Shown: one piece after another, positions 47,298 through 59,772 of the stretch
How the letters are laid out: the number at the start of each line of letters is the position of its first letter
Position numbering within the stretch: position 1 is the stretch's first letter
NCBI GenBank assembly: GCA_033060915.1
Contig: CM065396.1
Location: 7,331,001 to 7,395,000 of the forward strand
From: Euryodendron excelsum
Lineage: Eukaryota > Streptophyta > Magnoliopsida > Ericales > Pentaphylacaceae
DNA: 64,000 nucleotides
Direction: 5' to 3'
Program-made: the position numbers and the translations under genes
Notes under the pieces: generated by a model
Database searches by the model: none
The model's input: the letters and a program-made list of their open reading frames with translations, nothing else
What the model was told of the DNA's origin: nothing

Positions 47298-48329
47298 CTA
47301 ACAGGCTCTGTACCGAAACTTGCGAGCACGGATGATGTCTTTGCTGGCCCAATTATGCAACTTTTCACCTAGCAACATTGCTCGAATGGATCCATCTTGG
47401 GTTACTCCGATGCTGGTCGTCATGACGAGCGCTTCTCCTTAGACTTTTCTCTTCTTATTACTTAATACAGGTGTTCCTTTCCCCATGTCTAACTGCTTGA
47501 ATTGGTCCGAGAGTTCCATGACAGCTTTCTTATCAGCCCTTTTCTTCCGCACTACTTCTATTCTTTCTCTTTTTGTGGGTTTATATCCCAACCCAAAGGT
47601 GGGTTCAGTTGACGGTATTTCTACGATTTCTGGTCTTCCTTGTAAACATCTCCCTAAGCCTTTGCCCGGATGGAAACCATTTTCTTTAAAGTACCGTACT
47701 ACCATTTGAGAGTTCTTGGAATAACTTGGCTTCACTTGATCTTCCTTCTGCACGACAGTGACATATTCAAACGATTGAAAACAAGAGGGCAGTTTAGTGT
47801 CAGATGCAATGATGTTAGCTTTGTATACAACGAGCTCTTTTTCAGCGAAAATAGCGATTAGCTTGGAGCCCACGATGAACTTGACTTTCTGATGAAGACT
47901 AGAAGGAACCGCGCCCGCCGAATGAATCCAGGGCCTTCCTAATAGCAAATTATAGACAGCCAGAATGTGTAAAACTTGAAATTTAATTGTGAAGGTTACT
48001 GGTCCTATCTCAACAGGCATTTCAATTTCCCCCATGGCTTCCCTCCGAGAACCATCAAAGGCACGGATGATCATACCGCTATTTTTCAAGTAAGTTGGGT
48101 CCATTCCCAGCCTTTCCAGAGTAGAATACGGGCACACGTTCAATGCCGACCCATTATCTATCAATACTTTGGCTACCATTCTTCCTCTGGTTCTTACGGC
48201 GATAAGCAAAGCCCAGGTATGGCCTGTTCCCTCAGCCAAAATCTTGTCATCAGAAAAAGTGATGATGTTTAGGGCCATAACGAGACTGACCATGTCATGT
48301 AGATTATTTGGCGTGAAACTCTCGGGCAC
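47298..48329 (-). pseudogene. Aspartic protease and G-patch-like region of element 2
   Basis: The protease cuts Gag-Pol. In the open frame 48329-47439 the active-site motif is D58-N-G-S (KVLIDNGSALNVCPYS) and the later LLLGRPWIHSAG motif is at about 128-139. Residues about 209-230 (VVRYFKENGFHPGKGLGR) resemble the G-patch that follows protease in Tat-type elements. A very basic tail ends at 47439-47441 (TAA). The frame then continues to a TAG at 47298-47300 with text ending EKLHNWASKDIIRARKFRY, which resembles the end of element 1's gag frame (REWSIKNVGIVPKPY). The frame upstream of 48329 is shifted by one base at about 48335. Confidence 0.85.
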
Positions 48330-48334
48330 ATAGC

Positions 48335-48469
48335 ATCCTTGAGAATCTTTATTAAAGCATTCCGGTGCACCTCAGAAGTGAGCAGCAAACCCAACATCGA
48401 AATATGGGCTGGGGCTTTCCTAAGCTGTTCCATGATATCGTAATCGACCTTTCCTAAAGCTTTGGTGAA
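48335..48469 (-). pseudogene. Pre-protease helical segment
   Basis: In frame with the linker frame after its TAA (48470-48472), this encodes LGKVDYDIMEQLRKAPAHIS and LLLTSEVHRNALIKILKDA. This text usually precedes the protease in Tat-type polyproteins. A one-base loss at about 48335 puts it out of phase with the protease. Confidence 0.7.
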
Positions 48470-49129
48470 TTATGACATCTCCTGATCTGTTGGTTGGTTG
48501 GAGCACTTTCCTTCTTTATCCTTCCCCTTCCTTTTTCTTTCCACTTCAACAGAGGTATAAAGGCGCCTTGACCAAGTCATCCCCCTTATTTCTGTTACAG
48601 GCTCTCCAATGCCCTTATCAGGTGAGTAATTCCATGGGACGTTATGAAGACTGGGTATTAATATTTGGGTTATGGTGGGAAGAGTTATCCTTGGATTTAC
48701 GAGCAAAGGGATTGCTACAGGTGAAGGGTTGGTGAGGACAGGTAGAGTGGTGGGCACATTCAGCTTCTTTGGCAAGACTAAAGGTAGCTTAGGTCGTATG
48801 TCTCCTTGGTTGTTGGTTTGAGGTTCAAGTCGAGCCATAGCGATCATGGGTTTAGGTTCAAACAACGTAGTAAGGACAAGGGGATAATGGGAAAGGTCCA
48901 GTAAGGCTCCTATGGTTAGGTTCATGTCAGGTTGATAAGATTGCATGGTTAGGAAGGAAGGATCTTGGTATTCGGGCTCCTCCAAGGTAGGAATTGTCCT
49001 TTCTGAGATTGCGGTAAGTGGGTTGCACAGGGGGTTCCCGCTAACATTCCCGCTTTCCAATGGTATATTCTCCTGAAGCTTGTGAACCATGGCCTTCACT
49101 ATTATAGAGGAAGTTGGACTAGTACTCAT
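48470..49129 (-). CDS. Linker frame at the start of the element 2 polyprotein (no gag domain)
   Basis: 219 codons from the ATG at 49129, which lies three bases after an acceptor-like TTATTATAG. The product is proline-rich and disordered-looking. It ends with NVPWNYSPDKGIGEP, GMTWSRRLYTSVEVERKRKG and a Lys/Glu-rich stretch, which in Tat-type elements lies between gag and protease. No gag domain or zinc knuckle is present here or in the leader upstream. In this copy it therefore seems to be the N-terminus of a Pol made without Gag, or the remnant left by a gag deletion. The TAA at 48470-48472 separates it from the next conserved segment. Confidence 0.6.
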   Translation of the reverse strand: MSTSPTSSIIVKAMVHKLQENIPLESGNVSGNPLCNPLTAISERTIPTLEEPEYQDPSFLTMQSYQPDMNLTIGALLDLSHYPLVLTTLFEPKPMIAMARLEPQTNNQGDIRPKLPLVLPKKLNVPTTLPVLTNPSPVAIPLLVNPRITLPTITQILIPSLHNVPWNYSPDKGIGEPVTEIRGMTWSRRLYTSVEVERKRKGKDKEGKCSNQPTDQEMS

Positions 49130-50584
49130 TACCTATAATAATGATGACAACAGTTACAAATTAGAGTTTGGTTCCTGGAGAAATCTATGCAATGCATGTC
49201 CTAGGGTGCCCCTCTTTAGGGGGGAAAACTAGCCATGATGCATTGGCCCACTTTTGGAGATAGGGGGTTTGCCTTTGTATGTAGACACCTTACCGTCAGG
49301 GAGGAACCTTCAACCATTTATGCATTCATTCATAAAAATAAAGAAGTGCATTAAATTTTGGGTTTGAGATACAAAAGAATTGAAATACATTTTAATAGGG
49401 GGAGGGGGAACATTTTCTTTTGGACTTTCACCTATCTACTTTTACAAAGGGAAACCCTAAACTACTCTTGAGTCTTCGGATTCGCCTTCCTTGGATTTGA
49501 TGTCGAGGAGGTCGCTGAGAGACCTTATTGATTGATTGCCCCTTGTCTTCTTGGCAACCCTATCTCCGTGAGCATAGAGGGATTGGGGCCCCTCTTATGG
49601 AATGAATCGAGATGCATGCAATGAGTCCTTAGGGTTACACGGGAACCCTTAGGGTTTGGGTAGGTTCAATGCAAGGGAGAGTGATGTTGGTGTCACTCTC
49701 AATGGGTTGATCATATGCATGAGAATGCAGTGACTTGAGTTACTTGGAACTCTTGTCTTATCATGGACTATTGAATGCATGAGCATGGATATGCAAAGAG
49801 TATAAGGAGAGAAGGTATAATTGAAGTAAACATGCATGCATGAACAGTTAGACAGGCATTATAACAGTATAAATACAATCAGTATAACAGCAGGAATAGA
49901 CAAGTATGAATGATAGTAAGAGCAGTCACCGTTTCCTCCGTGATTTTGAAAGCGGTGCTCGTGTCTTAAATCCGGCAAAGGTTCGGCTATGCATGGTGTC
50001 TATATGAGTATGAGGTTGAGGGTTGACTAATGCGTCCTAAAAAGGCTCAGTCCCCGGATCTTCAAACCTAGGCCCACTCCCCGAGGTGGTGCCATGATCG
50101 GTTGGTGATCTGAGCGGGGGAACCATCAAGAGGCCATAGGCGAAGAAACTGACACAGCATCTTACCCACAACTAATATACCGTTCCCCCTTTCTAACTAG
50201 AAAGGACATATCAGGGTATGCAAGTATGCAGAATGCAAGTGCACATGCAGTGTGTGTGTGATTTTTAAAAATGGAGGAAAGGACCCAACAACTCCCATTC
50301 ATCCTGTACACACATTCATGCAAAGCAGTTAATAATGTTTAAACATAAAGCGCACCTACAAAACAAAGTTGCAAGTGTTAGTATGTGGATGACAAACATA
50401 ATACAAGAAAATATGAATAAATGCATGTTTGTTTTTTTTTTTTTTAAAACAATTTTGAAAATTTAGTTTTGAAAATTTAAAGTGAATAGGATTGAATAAG
50501 TTAATTGAAGACTCTACATGGGTGAAGCGTAAAGGGACATGACTATGGCCTAACCCTCTAAGTGTCCCCAGTGGAGTCGCCAGC
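49130..50584 (-). promoter_or_regulatory. 5' leader of element 2
   Basis: About 1.45 kb, non-coding and homologous piece by piece to element 1's leader. It begins with the PBS and ends with an acceptor-like site (TTATTATAG ending at 49133). The T-rich run at about 50430-50444 lies at the same place as that at 55737-55751. Intact here are the two target sites used by insertions in element 1 (CCACT near 50075; ACATT near 50321). Confidence 0.75.
50565..50582 (-). promoter_or_regulatory. Primer-binding site, tRNA-Arg type, element 2
   Basis: Minus-strand TGGCGACTCCACTGGGGA starts two bases after the LTR end. It is complementary to the 3' end of plant tRNA-Arg (CCA plus an acceptor stem ending GGAGTCG). 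tRNA-Arg priming is known for Ogre-type elements. Confidence 0.88.
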
Positions 50585-53500
50585 TGTCGCACCCAGATTT
50601 TTCGCATTCGAGGAATACTCAGGGAAAAATATTGTACTCTCTCGTTAGAACTCACCCTCCTCGAAGAATGAGTGCGACTAGGTTTGAATTGAAAAATTCG
50701 TTTGAATAAAAGACTTTTGAAAAAGATTCGGAGTCGCCACCTAACTTGATTAAAGTGAGTTAGGTCACCTAAAAACTAAGAATAATCCGAAGACTACACT
50801 TAGGGTTTTTGGAAAACGATTTGAAAATATCTCCTCAAGAGAGGGTTTTTTTTAGGAAAACAGGTTGTTTGGCAATCTTTGGAAAATATTTAGCCCTTTT
50901 TAGAAAAATAATTCCTTTCTGGTTTTTGAAAACAGCGATCCTAGGTTTGGAGGTTGTTTACGTGTAGGGAAGACGCACTAAGCCATCACCCTACCCCGCC
51001 CTTTCGGTACCTATATGTCAATCTACCCTAGATTCACCTATGAGAGTCTTTAATTAACATATGTTCAACCCTATTCACTTTAGAAAAATAATGTTTGAAA
51101 AATATGATGCATGATATGCAAGTGCAATAGAAGAGAATTGAAAAATAGATTTGAAAAGAGTTTGATTTGATTTGAAAGAGATTTGAAGAGATAGAATTGA
51201 AATTGGAAAGTTTGAAAATTGAAAGTAGAAATTTGAAAATAGAAATTTTGAAATTGGAATTTTGAAAATAGATTGGAATTTGAGATTTAGAAAAAATGTG
51301 GAGACCACACCCATGAGGGTGGAATTGAAAGTTTGAAAAGTATTGTGACCGCACCTATGAAGGTTGCCTACGTATCCCTTTGGGAGAATCAGGTCAATCG
51401 TAGTTCGGACCGGAGTCCGATTGAAAATAGAAGGTTTGATTTGAAAAGAGATTGAATTGGAAATTGAATTTGACTTGAAATTAGAAGAGGAGATTGGAAA
51501 TTGGAATTGAGAGGATTGGACTTGCTTTGGAAAGATTGATTTTGGAAAGACTTGGTTTTGGAAAGATAGAGGTTTAGAAAACCTAGACTTAGGAAAGGCA
51601 GGAGACCTAGGAAAGCCTTGAGAGTTTAAGAAAGATTGGATTTAGGAAAAGTTCGAATTAGGAAAGGTTCGATTTAGGAAAGTTCCGAATTAGGAAAGTT
51701 TCAAATTAAGAAAATTTTAAATTTTGGAATGTTTTGAAAAAGGGAAGTTTCGAAAGTGGAAAAGTTTAGAAAACAAGGAAGTTTTGAAAATAAGAATGTT
51801 TTGAGTTTAGAAAATTTGAGATTTGGAAAGATTTGAAGTTTAGGAAAGTTTAGAATTTAGAAAGTTTTTAGATAGGGAAGTTTCAAGTTAGGAAAGTTTG
51901 AATTTGGAAAGGTTTGAAATTTGGAAAGTTTAAGATTTGGAGAGTTTTAGAGTTTGACTTTTAGAAAATCTTGAAATTAGGAAAGGTTTGAAAACTTAGA
52001 TTTGGAAAGTTAAGATTTGCAAAGAGGGTAGAATTAGGAAAGAGTTGAATTTTAGAATTTTAGAAAATATTTTTATGTTTAAGTTTTGGAAACTTAAGGT
52101 TTAGGAAAGGAGAAGTTTGGGAAAGAGTTGAATTAGGAAAGATTGGATTTTGTTTCCAAAAATGGAGGACGGGATCTAGTTTCCTAAACGGGAATATTTG
52201 ATTTGGTTTCCTAAAGGGAAGATAGGATTTGGCAAGGATTTGGAATGGGAGATTCTAGAAACCCTTGATTTGGAGAATTATAGTTTCGACGTGGAAAGCA
52301 GATTTTGGAAACATATATAGTTTGGATGTGAAAACAGGAAATATTGGAAACCTAGGTTCGAGGCAAAGTTTGAAAATCATGTTTTTGGAAAGAAAATTAG
52401 GGTTTCCTAATTGTGAGTTCTAGGGTTTGACTTGGGCTTTAAGGAAAGGGTTTTTGGAAAGTGCGTTTTTGGAAACGAAGGTTTTCTAGAAGGGAATCCT
52501 AGGGAGAAATTTTTGGAAAGTGAATTTGAAAATAGAGTTTTTGGAAAAAGAGAAGGAGTTTTGGAAAGTGTGTTTTTAGAAACGAAGATTTTGGAAGGAA
52601 AATCCTAGAAAGTAGTTTCTAGAGGAAAGATTTTGGAAAGAGAGTTTTTGGAAAGATTTTTGGAAAGAGTTTTTCTAGGAAGATTTTTGGTTGAAGATTG
52701 TTGAAGAGAGTTTTTGGAAAGATTTTTGGGGAACGTTTTAGAAAGTGGATTTTAGGGAGAGGATTTTAGAAAGGAGTTGAAAAAGGAAGCTTTGAAAAAT
52801 AGATTTTGGAGGGAGTTTTTTAAAACAATTTTGAAGAGGAGAGTTTTAAGAAAGTATATTGAAAGAGAGCTTTTAGGAAGAGATTTGAAAAGAAAGTTTT
52901 TGGAAAGTATGAAAACGTCTCACTTTCCTAAAGCGATTCTAGCCATGAGAGGACTAGGACCACTTTAAGAAAAGCGGTTTTGAAAACAATTTTTGAAAAT
53001 ACAGACCATAAAAGTCACTTTTAATGTAAACTTTCCTAAAGCAATCCTAGCCATGGAAAAGCTAGAATCACCCTAGGATTGTTATTTTGAAAACATGTTT
53101 TAAAAAAGAGATTTTGATGCAATTTGGAAAACAAGTTTGAAAACGATTTTGAAAATGAGTTCGAAAACGAATTTCGGAAGATGCAAGATTATGATATACA
53201 CAATGCAATTTTGGGGTCGTGAACATGCAAGGCTAAGGCTTCACCACATAATTAAGGGGACCGGACCCACGTGGTCTCTGGTTAGACTAGAAGAAAGCCC
53301 CCGACACGGTGACTCTCCAATAGCCCAATCCTACACATAGACCGAAAATCCCCTTGTTTCAAGCATGCAAAGAAAGGGGGGAAAGAGATGAGGGATTAAA
53401 ATAGAGAAAACCTAAGTGGGTTAGGAGACAGAAGAGAGAGGGGGGAAGTGCGAAAATTTAAGTAGGAAGCCTACCGTATGTCTTCTTTATTTTGCGCGCC

Positions 53501-53776
53501 TTGCTTGTATTCGGTCTTCGATCTTCGGTCTTTGTCTTGATCTTCGTCTTCAATCTTCAAGAGTTGTCTTCAAGCCTTAGGTTGCAGCTCTTTAAGTCTT
53601 CAAAGGAGAGTTGAAGGTTAGTGTATGAGTGTATGGGGGTGTGTATGAGTGTATAAGAGGCTAGGGTTTGGAAAACCTGGGGAAGCTAGGGTTTAGGAGG
53701 TGCTTGAGCTCTGTATATCAAAATATATGATTTTTAGGTTGAATTTGCAGATCCTTTTCACGTTGAATGAGGCTCT

Positions 53777-53786
53777 GTATTTATAG
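53777..53786 (-). promoter_or_regulatory. TATA box of element 2 5' LTR
   Basis: CTATAAATAC on the minus strand. This copy would be the promoter for element 2's genomic RNA. Confidence 0.75.
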
Positions 53787-53983
53787 AGGTTGGACAACAC
53801 TGGCGCCTGTTGCAGTGGCGCCAAGCCAAAGTTTACACTGGCACCACTAGGAGTGGCGCCAGGCCATTTTTTGGCTTGGTGCCACTACTAGTGGCGCCAA
53901 CCATTTAGGAAATGTTTAAGGTCGGCAAGCAACATATCTTTGACTAGATTTGGACGCCTGTACTAGTAACTACCATGCAATTT

Positions 53984-54325
53984 TTAGCCTGGCATCACTA
54001 GGAGTGGCTCCGGAAAGTTCGGGAATAATTTGAAGGAGTCGGGAATAACCCGGAAGGCCGGAAAGGAGCAGGAACACTTAAAATGGTGTCTTGGAGGTAT
54101 TTGGCTTGAAACGTGAGGATAAGATGTGTCGGAAAGGTTGACCGGGCCTTTAGGGGCAAAACGGTCAATCGGACCGGGAAACTGCAGAGACAAACTCGGA
54201 TTGTCCTGGAAGAAGACTTGGAATCTGGAAACATTATTCAGAATGTTCCCAGAGGTTGCCGGTTTGATTTCTAGAGCCGGCGTGGTCGAAAAAAGAGACC
54301 GGCCTACCAGGGGTAAAACGGTCAT
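53984..54325 (-). other. U3 open frame, 113 codons, element 2 5' LTR
   Basis: Conserved-position frame with the start MTVLPLVGRSLFSTTPALE. No domain is recognised; coding status is doubtful. Confidence 0.3.
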
Positions 54326-54854
54326 TTTGTACTGGGTTGGCCGAAACTAACTCGGAATGATCCAAAAAGGTAAAAGGAGGTTGAGAACACTATAAAAAGT
54401 AGTCTCAAGAGGTTACCATTTTGATACCCAAAGCCGGTGTGGTCGAAAAAGGAGACCGGCCCACCAGGGGCAAAAATGGTCATTTTGTACCGGGTTGGCC
54501 GGAACTGACTCGGAATGATCTAGAAAGATAAAGGAAGGTTGAGAGTACTATAAAAAGCAATCTTAGAGGGTTACCGGTTCGATACCCAGAGCCAGTGTGG
54601 TTCCCGAGGCATTCGGATGCCTAGGGGCAAAATGGTCATCTTGACCGGAAAGTCTCGAAAAAGGTCCAAAGGGCAGTTTGGTCATTTTTCACCGAAGTGG
54701 GCTAACAGACACTGGTGTTAACCTGGGTTTTGAGTGTTTTCGCTACTCTAACGACAGTCGTCGTGACACAGGGGTTTGTTGCCAATTCCCTATATCGACC
54801 TATTTATGAGTATTTCTGCTACTCTAACGGTTTTGTGAGTAGTTTCGCTACTCG

Positions 54855-55430
54855 GACCGTCTCGAGGAATAAACTGTCTCAAGAGAGGGATTGAAAAGGG
54901 GACTTATCATCTCTGAAAAGACGTGCCTGTGATTGGAACCGTCTCGAGGAATAAACTCTCTCGAGAGAGGGATTGGAAAGGGGTCTTACCGTCTCCGAGA
55001 AGACGTGCCTGAATTGGAACCATCTCGAGGAATAAACTGTCTCGAGAGAGGGATCGGAAAGGGGTCTTACCGTCTCCAAGGAGACGTGCCTTGGATTGGA
55101 ACCGTCTCGAGGAATAAACTGTCTCGAGAGAGGGATTGGAAAGGGGTCTTACTGTCTCCGAGGAGACGTGCCTGGGTTAGAACCGTCTCGAGGAATAAAC
55201 TGTCTCGAGAGTGGGATTGGAAAGGGGACTTATCGTCTCCGAAGAGACGTGCCTGGATTGGAACCGTCTCGAGGAATAAACTATCTTGAGAGTGGGACTG
55301 GAAAGGGGTCTTATCGTCTTCGAAAAGACGTGCCTGGATTGGAACCGTCTCGAAGAATAAACTGTCTCGAGAGAAGGATTGGAAAGGGGTCTTACCGTCT
55401 CCGAGGAGACGTGCCTGGGATTGGAATAAG
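54855..55430. repeat. 81-bp tandem array, seven units
   Basis: Same unit as in the other LTRs. The open frames over it on both strands are repeat artefacts. Confidence 0.95.
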
Positions 55431-55618
55431 AAAGGACAATGCCCCTAGGAGCATTTTGGATATTTTGCCTCTATTTGGGCCTGACAGGCCCGCGAAGCGA
55501 TGGAAAGACGGGATTTGGACCTAGAGAATTGGTTTTGATAGGAATATGCCCACAATGACTTGAACACAAGTCTGGACGGAGTGTAGAGTGCCGAGCGGTC
55601 AAAAATGGGGTGTTTACA

Positions 55619-55623
55619 ACATT
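55619..55623. other. Target-site duplication ACATT of element 2, right copy
   Basis: Matches 28962-28966. The element 1 leader continues directly after it. Confidence 0.95.
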
Positions 55624-55889
55624 CATGCAATGCAGTTAGTAAAACTTAACCAAAAAGCGCACCTACAAAACAAAGTTGCAAGTGTTAGTATATGGATGAC
55701 AAACAGAAGAAAAAATAATATGAATAAATGCATGTTTGTTTTTTTTTTTTTAAACAATTTTGAAAATTTAGTTTTGAAAATTTAAAGTGAATAGGATTGA
55801 ACAAGTTAATTGAAGACTCTACATGGGTGAAGGGTAAACAGACATGAATACGGCCTAACCTTTTAAGTGTCCCCAGTGGAGTCGCCAGC
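55624..55889 (-). promoter_or_regulatory. 5' leader of element 1, PBS-proximal fragment
   Basis: Homologous to 50326-50584. It contains the phrases GCGCACCTACAAAACAAAG and AGTGAATAGGATTGAA. Its left edge is the insertion point of element 2. Confidence 0.85.
55870..55887 (-). promoter_or_regulatory. Primer-binding site, tRNA-Arg type, element 1
   Basis: The same TGGCGACTCCACTGGGGA as in element 2, again two bases from the LTR end at 55890. The identical site shows both elements use the same primer. Confidence 0.88.
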
Positions 55890-58800
55890 TGTCGCGCCCA
55901 GATTTTTCGCACTCGAGGAATACTCACCCAAGTGGAAAAAACACTGTACTCTCTCATTAGAACTCACCCTCCTAGAAGAATGAGTGCGACTATGTTTGAA
56001 TTGAAAATAGGTTTGAATAAAGGGCTTTTGAAAAAGATTCGGAGTCGCCACCTAACTTGATTAAGGTGAGTTAGGTTACCTAAAAACTAAGCATAATCCG
56101 AAAACTACACTTAGGGTTTTTGAAAAACGATTTGAAAATATCTCCTCAAGAGAGGGTTTTTAAGAAAAACAGGTTGTTTGACAACCTTTGGAAAACATTT
56201 AGCCCTTTTTGAAAAACAACTCCTTTTGGTCTTTGAAAATAGTAATAACTCGGAGGTTGGTTACGTGTAGGGAAGACGCACTAAGCCATCACCCTCCCCC
56301 GCCCTTTCGATACCTACATGTCAATCTACCCTAGGTTCACCTATAAGAGTCTTCAACTAACTATTGGCCAATCCTATCCACTTTGAAAAACAATGCTTGA
56401 AAAGAAACTAACATGATGCATGATATGCAAGTGCAAGGAAAGAGAATGGAAAAATAGATTTGGAAAAGATTGATTTGATTTGAAAATAGATTTGAAGAGA
56501 TGGAATTAAAATTGGAAAGTTTGAAAATTTGGAATTAGATTTTTGAAAATAGAAATTTTGAAATTGGAATTTTGAAAACAAATTGGAATTTGAGATTTGG
56601 AAAGATTTTGAAAACCGCACCCATGAGGGTGGAATTGAAAGTTTGGAAAGTGTTGTGACCGCACCTATAAAGGTTGCCTACGTATCCTGTTGGGAGAATC
56701 AGGTCAGTCGTAGTTCGGACAAGAGTCCGATTGAAAAGAGATTGATTTGAAGAGAGAGATTGGATTGGAAGAAAGAGATTGAATTGAAAATTGAATTTGA
56801 TTTGAGATTAGAAGAGGAGATTGGAAATTGGAATTGAGAAGATTGGACTTGCTTTGGAAAGATTGATTTTGGAAAGACTTGGTTTTGGGAAGATGGAGGT
56901 TTAAGAAACCTAGACTTAGAAAAGGTAGGAGACCTAGGAAAGACTTGAGATTAAGAAAGATTTGACTCAAACGTTGGACTTGGAAGATTTGGAAAGATTG
57001 GATTTTAGGAAATGTTCGAATTCGAAAAGGTCCGAAGTAGGAAAGTTTCGAATTAGGAAAGTTTCATTTTTGAAAAGTTTCAAATTAAGAAAGTTTTGAA
57101 TTAGGAAAGTTTCATTTTTGGAAGGTTCCAACTTAGGAAAGTTTTGAATTTGGAATGTTTTGACTTAGGAAAGTTTTGAAAATTGAAAAGTTTTGAAATA
57201 TGGAAGTTTTGAAAATTGAAAAGTTTAGAAAACAAGAAAGTTTTGAGTTTAGAAAAGTTTTAGATTTGAAAAGATTTTGAAATTTTGGAAAGCTTAGAAT
57301 TTGGGAAGATTTAAGTTTAGAAAGATTTAACTTAAGAAAGTTTCAAATTTAGAAAGTTTTGAGTTTGGAAAGATTTGAAATTTAGAAAGTTTAAGATTTA
57401 GAAAGTTTTAGGGTTTTAGAAAATCTTAAGATTATGAAAGGTTTGGATTTAGGAGAGGTTTGAAAACTTAGGTTTGAAAAGTTAAGATTTGAAAAGAGGG
57501 TAGAATTAGAAAAGAGTTGGATTATGGAAGATTTGGAAACTTAATGTTTAAAGAAAGATTTGAAAGTTTTAGGAAATTTAAGATTTAGGAAAGTGGAAGT
57601 TTAGGAAGGATTTGAATTAGGAAAAAGTTGGATTAGGATAGAATTGGATTTGGTTTCTAAAAGAAAATATTTAATTTTGTTTTCAAAAATGGAGGATAGG
57701 ATCTAGTTTCCTAAGCGGGTAAATTAGATTTAGTTTCCTAAAGGGAAGATAGGACTTGGCAAGGATTTGGAAAAGGATGTTTCTAGAAACCCTAGATTCA
57801 GAAAATTATAGTTTCGACGTAAAAAATAGGTTTTGAAAACATGTATCGTTTGGATGTGAAAACAAGAGGTTTTGGAAACCTAGGTTTGGGGCAAAGTTTG
57901 AAAATCATATTTTTGGAAAGAAAATTAGGGTTTCTTAATTGTGGGTTCTAGGGCTTGACTTGGGCTCTAAGGAAAGAGGATTTTTGGAAAGTGCGTTTTT
58001 GAAAACGAAGGATTTCTAGAAGGGAATCCTAGGGAGGAGTTTTTGGAAAGCGAATTTGAAGATAGAATTTTTGGAAAAAAATTTTAAAGAGAAGGAGTTT
58101 TGGAAAGTGTGTTTTTGTAAACGTAGATTTTAGAAGGAAAATCCTATAGGGAAATTTCTGGAAGAAAGATTTTGGAAAAGAGAGTTTTTCTAGGAAAGAG
58201 ACCTATGGAACGTTTTTGGAAAGTGGACTTTGAAGAGTGCGTTTCGGAAAGGAGTTGAAAAAGGGAGTTTTGAAAAATAGATTTTGGAGGGAGTCTTTGA
58301 AAACAATTTTGAAGAGGAGAGTTTTAGGAAAGTATATTGAAAGAGATTTTTTTAGGAAGAGATTTGAAAAGAAAGTTTTTGGAAGGTATGAAAACGTCTC
58401 ACTTTCCTAAAGCGATTCTAACCATAAGAAGGCTAGAACCACTTTAAGAAAGTGGTTTTAAAAAACAACAAGGGTTGAAAATATGGACCATGTTGGTCAC
58501 TTTGAATGTAACACTTACCTAAAGCAACCCTAGCCATGGAAAAGCTAGAATCACCCTAGGATTGTGATTTTGAAAACAAGTTTTTAGAAAAGAGGATTTT
58601 GATGCAATTTTGAAAACAAGTTTGAAAACAATTTTGAAAACGAGTTCGAAAACGAATTTTGGAAGATGCAAGATCATGATATGCACAATGCAATTTTGGG
58701 GTCGTGAACATACAAGGTTAAGGCTTTACCACATAATCAAGGGGGTCGGACCCACGTGGTCTCTGGTTAGACTAGAAGAAAGCCCCCGACACGGTGACTC

Positions 58801-59281
58801 TCCAATAGCCCAATCCTACACATGGACTGGGAATCCCCTTGTTTCAAGTATGCAAAGAAAGGGGGGAAAGAGATGGGGGATTAAAATAGAGAAAACCCAA
58901 GTGGGTTAGGAGAGAGAAGAGAGAGGGGGGGGAAGTGTGGAAATTAAAATAGGGAGCCTACCGTATGTCTTGTTATTTTGCGCACCTTGCTTTCTTCGAT
59001 CTTCGGTCTTCGGTCTTCGTCTTGATCTTCTTCTTCAATCTTCAAGAGTTGTCTTCAAGCTTTAGATGACAGCTCTTCAAGTCTTCAAAAGATGGTTGAA
59101 GGCTAGTGTATGAGTGTGTGGGAGTGTGTATGAGTGTATAGGAGGCTAGGGTTTAGTGTATGGTGGCTAGGGTTTGGAAAACCTAAGGAGGCTAGGGTTC
59201 TTGGAGTGTTCGAGCTCTGTATATCGAACTATATGATTTTTAGTTTGAATTTGAGGATCCTTTCACGTTGAATGAGGCTCT

Positions 59282-59291
59282 GTATTTATAG
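59282..59291 (-). promoter_or_regulatory. TATA box of element 1 5' LTR
   Basis: CTATAAATAC on the minus strand. This copy would drive element 1's genomic RNA. Confidence 0.75.
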
Positions 59292-59436
59292 AGGTTGGAC
59301 AACACTGGTGCCTGTTGCAGTGGCACCAGGCCAAAGTTTACATTGGCGCCACTAGGAGTGGCGCCAGCTATTTGGAAAATATTTACGGTCGGCCAGTAAG
59401 GTATCTTTGACTAGATTTGGGCACCTGTACTAGTGA

Positions 59437-59772
59437 CTACCATTCAATTTTTAGCCTGGCTTCACTAAGAGTGACTCCGGAAAGTCCGGGAATGACCCAG
59501 AAGGCCGGAAAGGAGCAGGAACAGTTAAAATAGTGTCCTGCAGGTATTTGACTTGAAAAGTAAGGATAAAATGTGTCGGAAAGGTTGACCGGGCCTTTGG
59601 GGGCAAAACGGTCAATCGGACCAGGAAACTGCCGGGACAAACTCGGACTGTCCCGGAAAAAGACTTGGGGTCTGAAAACATTATTCAGAATGTTCCCAGT
59701 GGTTGCCGGTTTGATTTCCAGAGCCAGCATGGTCGAAAAAAGAGATCGGCCCACCAGGGGCAAAATGGTCAT
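59437..59772 (-). other. U3 open frame, 111 codons, element 1 5' LTR
   Basis: It starts MTILPLVGRSLFSTMLALE and matches the others until a small deletion near 59490 changes the frame of the last 20 codons. No domain is recognised. Confidence 0.25.

Larger units (their letters stand above)
28967..55618 (-). mobile_element. Element 2: Tat-like Ty3/gypsy retrotransposon carrying pol but no gag
   Basis: LTRs at 28967-39473 (split by a solo LTR) and 50585-55618, bounded by ACATT. In minus-strand order it has the 5' LTR, PBS (50565-50582), leader, a linker frame (49129-48470), protease with a G-patch-like tail, an intron-like gap, RT, RNase H and integrase. Then come non-coding repeats, an antisense DUF7745 gene, a PPT and the 3' LTR. 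Without the solo LTR it is about 21 kb. The leader leads directly into a splice-acceptor-like site and an ATG of the pre-protease frame, with no gag between. It inserted into element 1's leader. Confidence 0.9.
50585..55618 (-). mobile_element. 5' LTR of element 2
   Basis: 5034 bp, from TGTCGCACCC (50585) to GGGGTGTTTACA (55618), followed by ACATT. In element sense it holds the seven-unit 81-bp array (55430-54855), about 165-bp repeats, the U3 frame (54325-53984), palindromes (about 53801-53902), TATA (53786-53777), CACGTG near 53270 and the G-poor tract. By eye it differs from its partner at about fifteen sites and one small deletion over the first 240 bases, and at about nine sites over the last 190. 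Confidence 0.92.

Noticed and set aside
10148..55618. Idea that the nested element 2 has older LTRs than its host
   Set aside because: Over the first 240 bases the element 2 pair looked more diverged (about 15 against 7 differences), but over the last 190-205 bases the order reversed (about 9 against 13). The two pairs are about equally diverged by eye, so there is no conflict with nesting.
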